Source: Dysidea avara
Lineage: Eukaryota > Porifera > Demospongiae > Dictyoceratida > Dysideidae
Reading direction: 5' to 3'
NCBI RefSeq assembly: GCF_963678975.1
Contig: NC_089278.1
Location: 12,753,959 to 12,817,958, forward strand
DNA length: 64,000 bases
The notes below the pieces were generated by a model. That model was not told the DNA's origin, searched no databases, and saw only the letters and a program-made list of their open reading frames with translations. Both the position numbers and the translations under genes were made by a program. This document shows, piece after piece, positions 23,801 to 32,926 of the stretch. The first letter of the stretch is position 1; every line of letters starts with the position of its first letter.

Positions 23801-25860
23801 ATAAAGAAACTTGATGTATTTGTTATGGGCTCTGTGGTAGTGACATACATTTTGCTGCTGACTTGCATATATCCATGCACAGTGAAATTGTTATGGGAAA
23901 GAAGCATCCATGTCTGATAACACCCACATGTTGACATAAAAGTGTTTAGTTTAAAAGGAAGACATGATCTTGTGAGCCATTTCCTTGTTATTGCAATACT
24001 CGTCTGTATTGTTCTTGCTATACACAAAGTTGCTACATGTACTCATTGACAATTGTAAAGTAGAATATCTTGTGGGGACAGTGGATCTTCTTTACACAAA
24101 AGGCACAGGAGAAAGGTGGAAGCAATTTAAGTGCATTATGCAAAGTCTTCATGTCTATCAGTCCCCATTGATCGGGCAATTGGAAACGGTGGAAATGGAA
24201 ACTGGAAACGGAAAGTGTAAATGGAAAACGGAAATGGTCAAATCGTTATGTATCCTAGAGTAAAACCCTTGTTTATCGGTCACCTCTTAAAAACCACCTT
24301 CTTATAAAGACCACCTTTGTAAAAGACCACATTGTAATTTGATCTCAAAGATGGCTAAGGACCACTTTGTGGTCACCTTTGATAAAGACCACCTCACTAC
24401 ATGGTAATATTTGGTAAGCTTCAAACATGTATTTCATGACTCAAATCAATGTCATCTCTTTGTCCACACTTCACTCAAATCGTATACCATCATCACTTAG
24501 TTTGTACCAGCATAGATAGTACTATGGTACCAGAATGTGTCATACAAAAATATTCCACACAAGTGAAATGTAGCTAGTACACTACAACCTACTGTATCAA
24601 CGAAGAGCCTAGTCTTTTTAGCTGTTTTGATAAGGATGTTTGGAACCTAGCTATTATTGTAATGTGAAGAGGTGGTCTTTGTAAAGAGGTGATCTTATAA
24701 AAGGTGACCATGAAGTGGTCAGTATGCCTTAGCCATCTTTGAGATCTAATTATAATGTGGTCTTTGTACAGAGGTGGTCTTATAAGAAGGTGGTCTGTAA
24801 AAAATGGCCACTAAGCAAGGGTTTACTCTAGGATACATTTATATGATGATTTGACTATTTCCGTTTTCCATTTCCACTTTCCATTTTCCATTTCCACTGT
24901 TTCCAATTGTCCCCATTGATCCCTACAATTCACTAGTTTTGTACTTTGGCTATATTGAGGCTCGTGTGATATTCCAAATAAAACTATGCAAATAACGTAA
25001 CATTTTCAGTTAATGCTTGGAACAATTCTTCTGCTGTCCTCTGTTTTAAAAAATCTCCAAGTTTTATGGATATACGTAGATACAAATCTTTGTTTTAATT
25101 AAATGGTTTACAACTTCAGTTGGCCTAAGGATCGTACAAAATCTTTAACCTTTATGCAAAGATTACAGTGTCCCTGGTACAAAAGATACTGTATAAATGT
25201 CTTGTTCTAAATTACCAATCACAAATAATAAAATTTAGAAGGTAATTTTGTTAATAGCCAGTAATCCGGTGGTGTGACTATAGAAGCAACTGAAGCTCCA
25301 GCACATGGTTACTGTTGACCAACATTACAAAATAATTTTATTTATAACTTTGTTTACGATGTGGAACTGGTACAAAACACATTCAGTCAACACAACTACC
25401 ATATATACAGGATACCCAGTATGTAGTGTATGATAGTTATGATAATTGACCTACACCAACAGTTTTAACAACCAGTCACCTGATATTTCAAATTTGGTGT
25501 CTTCAGCAAGCCATGCCACCAACTTGGGTGTAGTACAGTTGATAATAACCTTGGGTTTCACAGATAGCTGTGTTAATCTGTGGCTAATGTGATAAAATGT
25601 AAACATCTTGTAGCTAAGAATTTTAACACGTAAATGTATTTATGCCATGATGTGTAATGGAGTATGTACTTATGTCATAGGAACATGTAGTATCCTTACA
25701 AGTGTTATAGATAGTTCAGTGGATGTCATTGTCATTAAGTCAACTGTTTTAGGTCAGCAGTTTGCATAATCGTATGGAAGTATGGTGTAAGGATATCATC
25801 TCTACTGTACATTTGGTGAAGGATGAAATGCCTGAGCTAGTCAGCCAACTATCCAGCTAG
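8853..25860 (+). CDS. PSMD13: 26S proteasome regulatory subunit 13 (Rpn9), spliced, 5' end missing
   Basis: Fourteen GT-AG exons join in one frame: 8853-8928, 9144-9178, 9252-9307, 10706-10749, 10835-10921, 11116-11211, 11333-11408, 11539-11618, 12728-12806, 13420-13466, 13535-13597, 13943-14023, 21890-22006, 25753-25860. They encode ~348 aa (human ~376), from LWHQLT through [50 protein letters not shown] and a C-terminal PCI winged-helix region ([28 protein letters not shown]). Rpn9 is a lid scaffold subunit of the 19S regulatory particle. The first ~32 codons are not found; the first placed exon begins one base before the Leu codon. An ATGGATCAAAA with a donor-like GTAAAT lies at ~8625 and would give a very short N-terminus, but I do not trust it. 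Large introns (14024-21889, 22007-25752) hold transposons. ATTAAA at 25958 may be the poly(A) signal. Confidence 0.93.
9391..9499. repeat. Small foldback element in PSMD13 intron
   Basis: Arms of ~48 nt (9391-9437, 9452-9499) share TTGCTATTTTAGAGACC and its complement, plus ATAATCACT and AGGTGATTAT around a GC-rich tip (GGGCGAAGCCCG). This forms a stable hairpin with several mismatches. It lies inside the 1.4-kb intron after exon 9252-9307. Confidence 0.7.
9845..9990 (+). repeat. R1 fragment (copy g)
   Basis: This short stretch matches the 5' part of R1 copies c and d (landmarks TTGGCAGTATTGGTCAGGTA, ATAACCAA and CTTCCAATTGTTGG). It is truncated on both sides, so it is an old fragment. Confidence 0.55.
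10121..10361. mobile_element. MITE with TACAAATTTTCGAGG inverted termini
   Basis: The left end carries TGTACAAATTTTCGAGGAAC; the right end carries the inverted CCTCGAAAATTTGTA followed by TGTATAC. Subterminal CCTCGAAAATT and GGATTTCACGG motifs also recur in inverted orientation. It is non-coding, ~240 bp, and lies in a PSMD13 intron. Exact ends and target duplication are unclear. Confidence 0.6.
12837..13400 (+). repeat. tRNA-derived SINE, copy A (in PSMD13 intron)
   Basis: The head resembles a tRNA: GCAGCATAGCCAAGTGGCTA holds a box A, and GGTTCGATGCC (12891-12901) is a box B, the two internal RNA polymerase III promoter elements. A ~450-bp body follows, shared with copies at 31606-31895 and 44813-45287 (landmarks TTGTTTCCTTGAGCAAGAAA, GGGGAAGCAGCCCACCCAGC, TAGGCTTTGCTAGGCTTTG). 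TG-rich tracts lie on both sides. It is a repeat and not a functional tRNA gene: the anticodon stem is imperfect and the sequence continues into the shared body. Confidence 0.75.
14600..14896 (+). repeat. R1 fragment (copy b) abutting the LTR element
   Basis: Matches the middle of R1 (AACCAGCCTTGCGATTCCTT, TGTCCTCCTTTGTG, ATGGCTTCCCTACACGTTTG) and stops exactly where the LTR begins at 14897. The expected continuation is not found on the far side of the retroelement, so that flank was deleted or rearranged. Confidence 0.65.
14897..15013 (-). repeat. 3' LTR of the gypsy-type element
   Basis: About 117 bp, repeated in direct orientation at 19579-19688 (shared CAAACAACTATA and TAGTTATGTTCTGGTTAA plus TGTCTGTTGTTACA). 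Read on the minus strand it begins TGTAACAACAGAC and is immediately preceded by a purine-rich tract (AAGGAAGAGATAA), as expected for a polypurine tract next to a 3' LTR. Confidence 0.8.
15155..15939 (-). pseudogene. Retroelement integrase fragments
   Basis: The minus-strand frame 15939-15628 carries the integrase core motifs VDILKM and [12 protein letters not shown], then the second catalytic Asp (LLSDRGQNL). A stop falls just before the third catalytic residue, and that Glu motif continues in a different frame, showing a frameshift. The frame 15442-15155 matches the C-terminal part (DRVMVY, PYRIL-like SYRILEL). It is a remnant, not an active enzyme. Confidence 0.82.
16049..16862 (-). pseudogene. 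Retroelement reverse transcriptase / RNase H fragments
   Basis: The minus-strand frame 16862-16632 shows the RT finger-palm start ([34 protein letters not shown]). The catalytic YIDD box is legible near 16415 in another frame. The connection to RNase H ([20 protein letters not shown]) is at 16312-16049. At least two frameshifts separate these parts. Confidence 0.85.
17850..18974 (-). pseudogene. Retroelement gag fragments
   Basis: Frame 18398-18156 has the gag capsid pattern [12 protein letters not shown] ... [10 protein letters not shown] ... [12 protein letters not shown]. Frame 18974-18684 is a coiled-coil N-terminal portion ([19 protein letters not shown]). A CCHC-like CYKCGSKSH near 17865 lies just downstream but is not contiguous. 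Stops and frameshifts separate the pieces. Confidence 0.75.
19579..19688 (-). repeat. 5' LTR of the gypsy-type element
   Basis: Direct repeat of 14897-15013, diverged by several substitutions and small indels, which argues that the insertion is old. The sequence inside it (towards 19560) should hold the primer-binding site, but I could not match a tRNA 3' end with confidence. Confidence 0.78.
19772..20445 (+). repeat. R2 dispersed repeat, copy 1
   Basis: Begins with a CTATTAGAGTGTCTTGATC motif. It aligns, in opposite orientation, with the block ending at ~56860. Shared pieces include ATTGAAAGGCTTTTCTA / ATTGAAGAGCCTTTCTA, the GGTTTACCCTG and GACAACATGTTGGTG region, and a terminal ACAGCTTGGCTGTTTT...GGATTTCACTTCTTTTTG that also occurs at the hairpin near 57550. 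It is non-coding. Confidence 0.65.
21098..21170 (+). repeat. tRNA-like SINE head (second family)
   Basis: GCAGCGGCTCAGTGGTTAAG resembles a box A, and GGTTTGAACGTT a box B ~40 bp later, the arrangement of a tRNA-derived SINE. It differs from the SINE at 12837. No second copy or clear tail was identified. Confidence 0.5.
21199..21645 (+). repeat. R2 dispersed repeat, copy 2 (5'-truncated body)
   Basis: Starts with CTATTAGAGTATTTCAATC and then repeats the R2 interior in the same orientation as copy 1, ~1.25 kb away (CAGTTTACCCTGTAGGCGTG, AAAGCTCTGTGACT). It lies at the 3' end of the large PSMD13 intron, ~250 bp before exon 21890. Confidence 0.6.
22487..22710 (+). repeat. Degenerate single-arm relative of the 24.2-kb foldback
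   Basis: GGCCAATTGAAAACAGTGGA followed by AGAAAGTGGAAC and, later, AAACCTGTCCACCTCTTA resembles the left arm of the element at 24174-24909 (CAATTGGAAACGGTGGAAAT ... GGTCACCTCTTAAAAACC). No second arm is present. Confidence 0.4.
24174..24909. mobile_element. Foldback element with 12-bp flanking direct repeats in PSMD13 intron
   Basis: Long inverted arms (~24177-24395 and ~24665-24909) bear purine-rich TGGAAACGGTGGAAATGGAA and many AAGACCACC / GGTGGTCTT motifs, around a ~270-bp loop. The sequence TCCCCATTGATC sits on both sides (24162-24173 and 24910-24921), a 12-bp target duplication. No coding sequence. The family is unknown. Confidence 0.8.
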
Positions 25861-25957
25861 TAACACATTATGACATTAGTGATTTGTTATATCATATTAT
25901 GTATTGTGCAGTATATGAAATCATTAGAACTAATGTAACTGTCATTGCTGTAGTGTT

Positions 25958-25963
25958 ATTAAA
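25958..25963 (+). terminator. Putative PSMD13 poly(A) signal (ATTAAA)
   Basis: ATTAAA, the commonest variant of AATAAA, lies ~98 bp after the PSMD13 stop codon. It is a plausible 3' end but not confirmed. Confidence 0.4.
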
Positions 25964-26069
25964 CAAAGGGTTATAGAAGTTATAATTAGAAACCAACCAA
26001 AGAGTTTCACAATCAAACTTTTGCTTTTTCTGCTTGAATACAGTACAATAGGGAATTTCACACTTTCTC

Positions 26070-26790
26070 ACAACAATATTGAAAAGAAACCAGCCTCACA
26101 ATTCCTTCATGACTCCTTGGCAATATTGGTTAGGTAGAATTAAATCCAAAACTGTCTTCAGAGCAGTCAAAAGCGCTTCCAATAAGTTGCTATGGAATTC
26201 AGAATTTTCTACTGACTGGCTGATCATGACTTGTTGACTAACTGCCTGCCTACCTGTCTTGATGCCTTCATACAAGCACACAGCTAAGGCTGCAGGTTTG
26301 ATTTTTTCACTGCTAGGCTTTGCTTCAGCCCAGCAGGTTCCTTTTAGCATATACCACAGTATTAACCACTAAAATATTGTCAACAAAACTATAGCAAACC
26401 AACGTAGCTACGTAGCTAGTATTCGTCATCACATTATACTATATGTGTTAACATGGACTTACTTTTGTCCCCCATTTCTTTTCACTGACGGCACCAAAAT
26501 ATTGATTTGTAGTAGCACAGTATGGCTTCCCTCCCTCTGCTGACTATCATGGAATCATTTGTATTTTCATAGTGACTGAATTGATTGCAGAAAGATTTCT
26601 CATATTGTTCTTTGTTTGTAATGCTGTGTAATGGGCTGAACACACAAGATAGTGGCCACTTAACATTTCAGTAATTAATGGTTGGAGTGCACATTCAAAT
26701 GCGAAATTAATTTTTTTATGATGTGTCTGGTGCCTTGAGGTAAGTTCACCAGTCATGTTGCAAAACTGTAAACAAACTAAAAAGTTAGGG
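26070..26790 (+). repeat. R1 dispersed repeat, copy c
   Basis: It aligns with the other R1 copies: CCAGCCTCACAATTCCTTCA, the short CTGACTGG...TGCCTGCC run, TCCCCCATTTCTTTTCACTG, TGACTGAATTGATTGCAGAA and a terminal region before 26790. The foldback end is not visible, so the copy is 3'-truncated. It lies just downstream of PSMD13. Confidence 0.65.
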
Positions 26791-29700
26791 AATATATAAG
26801 TATTAAATTACTAGCGAGAAGCTCTGTTGTGATACTATCCTTGTTACCAAGCTGTTGCAAACAAATCAAACAACACAAGATTGCATGGTTGATTGGTGTG
26901 AGTTCATGAGACATTGAGTGTACACTCTTATGATTTACTATTTTGTTTATAAATTGGTTACCATTTAATGTGTCTACACACATTGTTATTAATGATGTTA
27001 TTGGTCCCCAAAAGAATGTCATTATCACACTAGTGGCTTCTATCCCAGCCAGTTTATCTTAAAAAGTAACGTAATATTATCTTGAGTTTATTCATCACTA
27101 GTTATGAAAATACATTGATGACTATCACATACATAGCTATGGGTATAAGATATTTTGAATGTCAGTACTTACATGCACCTACTGAGGTATACAACGTATC
27201 TACGAGCAAAGATTATGTGTTAAGTTGTGTTACATACTGTACAAGGACTGACATGGTACTGATGGTTGTTGGCATGTCAGCAAGGACGTATGTGTCATCA
27301 CAAGTTGGTAGCTACTCTACTTCATATTTGTCTTCTAAAAGCATGGTATTGATCCACATTTTTCAGTTACCAACCAGTGAGGGATGTGGGTTACAACAAT
27401 CCATGTTAGGGCGTATCCAGCTGCTTCTCCCACTCAGCTGAAAGTCCCATCCAACACTGTATAACTTCTTTAATATATAGAGCTAAGTATATACCATACA
27501 CTGAAGACATACTAGTAGTCAAAACAAAAAGTAAAAATTGATTTTTCCGGTGATGTTACTAGAGGATGAATCCTGTGTTACTAGGGGTGAACCCTACATA
27601 CAGTAGGATTGTTGGCTGGGTACTAATTGAGGGAATTATTTGTACAGTGGAATTTCACTCTCGGTACTTATGTAATTTGTACAATGATTTTTTAAAGTTT
27701 TTTCCATGATAAAGTAGCAACCAAAAAAAGATGGTGTGATTGGTCATTGTGAAACCATTGCTTGGAGATTTAATTATATATATTATTCATTCCATTTCAA
27801 CCACTTCCATTTTGAAAATGTCTATTATACAAATTTACATGCAAAGCAAGCCAATCAACAAACATGTCACACAACAGTGTTGATAATGTCTGACAAACAG
27901 GGTGGAACTTTAAGGGAGCTTTAAGGGAAAGGGAGTGTCATGGATTAGCAGAGCACATAAATTGTAGCACAACAAGTGTGGAGGTAGTGTGATGTAGAGG
28001 AGAGGCAAATTACATGCACATCCATAGATGTGCCATATTTCTCCAAATATTTACATTGTTTTATGTAACGGTTTGCTATCATAGTAACAAACAATGACAA
28101 TATGGAAATTTATCGTGTTACAATTGTCAGATGAAAGGTAACACTGTTCTGCCAATTATTATAGTTTTGAAAACTTCAATGGAACAATGTCTCAGGTGTG
28201 TCCATATTCAATGTGGCAATGCCTAGATTATTAATTTGAGCAGATGATGTAGTTATGAAAGAAAAAGTGTGTTGCTCACCATTTGGCCAATTCAAAACAA
28301 ACATTGAATTCCTTTGAGATTTATTGCATACAAATCTGTACTGATCCGATCAATAAATTTGCTTGCTTGCTGCATGAGGAATGTGATACAATCAACTGTT
28401 ATGAGCTCTCAACAGCACTCAATATCAACTTTGTCTTAGAATATTTTCGCATGCAATTGGTGACACAAATTTCATAAAGGTGCAGTTAGCTATAAGCACA
28501 ATCAGTTAACAGCAATTAGCTGAATAGAAGATTGACAAATATGTGCAATGTAGCCATCATAATAAGGGATGATGTTTAATGTTTATACACATACCAATGA
28601 GATAAGTTTAAATCATGTAATTTGACCCAGTGATCTAATTTGGCTGCCAAGATTGTTGTGTATAATTAGACTATTATAGTAACAGTATAGTAGCTAACTC
28701 TTGCGACTATATGTCTGCTTATACCTGCTAGCTGAAGCTGAGAGTGTAGTGACAGCTGGTTTGTTAAATTATTATGCTAATGCTGCTGCTGCTGAACTGT
28801 ATCTAATTGTTCAGTTTGACATCTGTTGAAGTGACAAACTAGTTATAAACATGGAGCCAAAAGGGTATATTGTTTTAATCTGCACATATGGGCAACTTGT
28901 CATGTACCACTTAGGCATGAACAAACTGCTTAATATGGTATGGGAACTGTCTGCGTACAGCACACATTTTAGACTAAACACATACCATTTCTATAGTTGG
29001 ACAGCAGTGGTTGTACAGTTCTTTATACAAAACTGTGTCTTTGTGTGGCCGGTTGCTGTTTGTTATACAGTGACCTGCATAGCTGATGTAATATGCTATA
29101 TACCCATATTAGTCAAAATGTGTACTTGGTATTGAAAGGCTTCCCATATTTTGAAAACTGTATAGAATGCTATTATTGATTGGCAGTGTGTAAAGATCAT
29201 CATTTAATCAGGATGATGTTGTAATTGGATAGACAATCATGTGTAGAACATTGACCAGTTTATATTGAAGCATGCAATGAAGCTATAATATTATGTTCTG
29301 TAAGCCTTCATGGTGACTAGCTACCATGCATGGTACAAAGCATGTTGATAGCTGACTAGAAGCATGTGTAACTAACTGGTGATGCATGTCAGCTTGTGAG
29401 CAACATTACCTTGTAGCCATTGAACCTCAGAGTGGTTCCGGCTATACAGAGCTGTTTCCTCTATACCTTCATGCAATGTATAATGCCATCTGTGAAACAA
29501 ACCCTCATCACCCTTAAGCATGTTTATCAATGAGATTACAAGTGTGCTAGAGAAAGGCTCTGCCGGAGTGACTGATTGGTCTACCAAAAGATTTAAAAGA
29601 AGTTTCCAGCTTTATCAAGCTCTTCAGAGGTCATAAAATTATCTGACCTTATGTGTTTTGTGATGATCACTGCAACAAGTTGGTAGCGATAGAGTGTAGT

Positions 29701-31478
29701 TATACATGGAATGTCACTAGTGGGAGTCAGTACCTGGTAAAATTGTTTAAAGGGCATACACATGAGTCACCTACATGTTAGTAACTGGTTACTATTGGGA
29801 CTTAAAAATTTATTCAAGCATGTGACCATGTTAATGCTGGGTGTTATCTCCTATTATACTTACTACATGACTCAGGTTTGGTGTACTACTACATGTCTTG
29901 TCAGTGTCTGTGTTAAATAAGGCCAAGGTGGTGTTCTACTGCACCATGTAATCCTGTTGCTACCCACATCTAGGAACATGCACCAGCATTGCAGTATGGA
30001 TGTTTGGATCGGTGATTTAACAATCAGTATTTTGTGATAAAAAATCAACCATCTGTTATAAGGTGACATGCAGGCAGCCATATGCTGCAGCCAGCAGATT
30101 ACAAGTGCAGTCGATGATCTCACACTTCACAATAGTACTGTTTGTAAAAGAGCACTTCTATACTGTATGGCTACACCTCAACTACCTCTTAGTCACACAA
30201 AAAGATACCCAAAATTTTAGAACACTAAGTTAAGCTGTATAAGTGCTTGAAGGTCAGCGAGCTGTACTGGCACCATACTTTGTACTATATAATGTCTGTA
30301 TAACATGTTATAAACATTTGGGTGACTTTATTTTACCATCATCATACACCTGATCTACCCATACAACAAGGTCTACTTATTAATGATGGAAATTAGTTAC
30401 CATCATTCATGATGTGCTAACTTGACGACAGGAAATAATACAAGGACACATGTCAGTTAATCATGGAATAACTGGCTGCCTGGAGATTGAGTAGAAACAT
30501 AACAGTTATAACAGTCACTTTGCTTTTATCTGCATCATAGTGTTTCTTTAATGGTGTGTCCATTAACGTATAGTGTTGCGCTTAAATCACCAAAAAGCTA
30601 CAAGATCACATAACCAATCTTCTGGTCAGTCATGTTCATCTTGTAGCACTAGTTATGCCTACACAAACCATACATGGTAGATTAGTAGACCATAATGACT
30701 TGGCAACAACAACTGCTAACAAGCATTCAGTAGGCTATATACACTATGACAGATGACAGTGTATGTACTACACATTTTTATGACAATATTATACGACTGA
30801 GGTACTGTGCATACCTCCGTGATGAGTGCACAAGACCTAAAGATGTAAGATACTCGTATATATACATATATCATTACTGACTAGCTACCTGTATAGATCA
30901 CAACTCTATTCACTCTCTATTCAGTGTATGTGGTGGGTGCAACATTGAAGGCCAGGACACATTATTGGACAATACTGATGGGTTGCCATAATATACTGAA
31001 GCTGATAGCTACTCCCACAGCCAATTAACTGAGATGTGTATAATGCACAATAGAATGATAAGTACAGCATTCTTGTATTCAAACATGAAGGAAATAACTA
31101 GAAGAGATAAATACTGATTTAGTTGTCAGATAAGCAAATATAACAATTATAATTGCTACCATAACTGATAACTGTGCCGTAGATGAGTCATGCATTATGT
31201 AATCAGCTAGTGTAATCTCAGGCTTGATACACTAGCACAATCATTGCATCACTAGACACCATGCAGCTTGCAAAACCAGGAAGTTTATACAATGAGAGAT
31301 TCTAGCTAGCTATATGAGCTGATATAGCAGCCACTATGACTGATTATGTTTATAGCTCATAGCTACAATGTGCGTGTGCACACACATACTAAAAACACAA
31401 AATTTACTGTAAAATCAAAATCTCCAGCAATCATGTACAACACAGCTGTTGCTGCTTAGTGAACCATGCCTGTCTGTT

Positions 31479-31480
<2 letters not shown>
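26791..31480. other. Intergenic, nothing recognised
   Basis: About 4.7 kb of AT-rich sequence between PSMD13 and the (CA)n/SINE cluster. Frames at 27082-27441 (119 codons) and 28851-29135 (94 codons) are open but have no recognisable domain or splice context. I saw no RNA gene, palindrome or dispersed motif here. Confidence 0.4.
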
Positions 31481-31482
<2 letters not shown>

Positions 31483-31570
<88 letters not shown>

Positions 31571-31598
31571 CACAACACAACACAACACAACACACACA
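31483..31598 (+). repeat. (CA)n then (CAACA)n microsatellite
   Basis: A long pure CA run (~31483-31568) continues as several ACACAACACA units and joins SINE copy C. The open frames here (His-Thr and Cys-Val repeats) are artefacts. Confidence 0.95.
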
Positions 31599-31605
31599 CA
31601 AAGCA

Positions 31606-31895
31606 AAGCCTTCAGCTGCCGCTAAGCAGTCACGCTGCCCAGTGGCCAGCACTGGGGCACCTGTGTGCTACTCAGGTGCTATGAGTTGGCGCAGGCATGC
31701 CCTCCTGGGGCAGGACTAGTAACCTGCAGGAGGCTGTACCATGTCTCACGGTTGAAGGAGTGGGCACCCAAAGTCCCACCTGGACCTTCAACTGCTATAT
31801 GAGACATGGACGGTTGAGCATTTACTTCCCCAGTTTACACCAGACCCATTGATGTTACAGCTGGGTGGGGCTGCTTCCCCAGTTGGCACCAGGTC
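31606..31895 (-). repeat. tRNA-derived SINE, copy C (5'-truncated)
   Basis: The minus-strand body matches SINE copies A and B (AAGCAAAGCC, CCAGCACTGGGGCACCTGTG, TTGATGTTACAGCTGGGTGG). The tRNA-like head is missing; the copy stops at ACCAGGTC and passes into another (CA)n tract. Confidence 0.75.
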
Positions 31896-32054
<159 letters not shown>

Positions 32055-32716
32055 CACACAGACTAGTACACACACACTCCAGTGTTTGTTTACTACATTC
32101 ATAAAAATTATTTGACTTTTTCCATATATAGAAGCTGATCTATGCATAGATAATACCTACACAGGGAACTTATCTAAAGTACAGAACATATTATAGCTAC
32201 CTAGTTACTGCATGTAAAAACTTCACTTAGCTATAATTGTATAAATAATATTGAATACGCAAACAATGGTACAACACATTAACACAGTCCACCAAGTGTG
32301 GCGGGGAGGGGTGTGGTGGGGATAGTTGGTGCTTGAATTTTGACACATCAATGCATTGTTAGAATGAGGCCGAAAATATGCCAGGCATCCAAATCAACTC
32401 TACTTGCTGTTGAAGGTATAGTTAGGAAGAACAGCAGTGTTGAGCATGAAAGAGAAAACAGAAGAAATAGAGGGAGAAAAGTTAGGATGTGGTCTCCAAT
32501 AAGTTAGTTGATTGGACCGGTGCTGGAGGGGCTCTTGGTGAATGAGGTTTGGGAGGTGAAGGTGTCACTTAGTCATTGTGCAGACCCGAGCAAAGCTCCT
32601 TTGGACTCCTGCCCCGAGTCAAATTGAGCTCTTCAGTAGCTATATTTAGCTAGTGCATAGGGCTCATAAGTCTAATTATATCCTGTTAAAGCGAATCAAG
32701 TTCCGCGTTTGTCATC

Positions 32717-32836
32717 TGACGTCATGCATATTTCCGTTTGGTTTGTTTTCTCCATGGGTTCGCCACCGCAACACCGCGACCTCTGTGATTAATTACTTCC
32801 GTGGATTCACGAATCGGAGGAAGATCTTGTATAAAA
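32717..32836 (+). promoter_or_regulatory. NELL-A promoter: full CRE palindrome and TATA box
   Basis: TGACGTCA (32717-32724) is a perfect cAMP-response element, the binding site of CREB/ATF bZIP factors. TATAAAA (32830-32836) follows 106 bp later and lies 91 bp before the ATG of NELL-A. The layout suggests a regulated, focused promoter. Function is inferred from motif and position only. Confidence 0.6.
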
Positions 32837-32926
32837 GGAGATCCCGATAGTGCAACGCCATTCGTGTCAATAAACAAAACTTACGACGATTAGTAATCCA
32901 ATCTCTCACCGAGCAGAAAGAAAAGG

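Noticed and set aside
27082..27441. 119-codon open frame
   Set aside because: Long for chance, but no recognisable domain and no splice context.
28851..29135. 94-codon open frame with hydrophobic stretches
   Set aside because: No promoter, domain, splice partner or coding-like composition; expected by chance in this length of AT-rich DNA.
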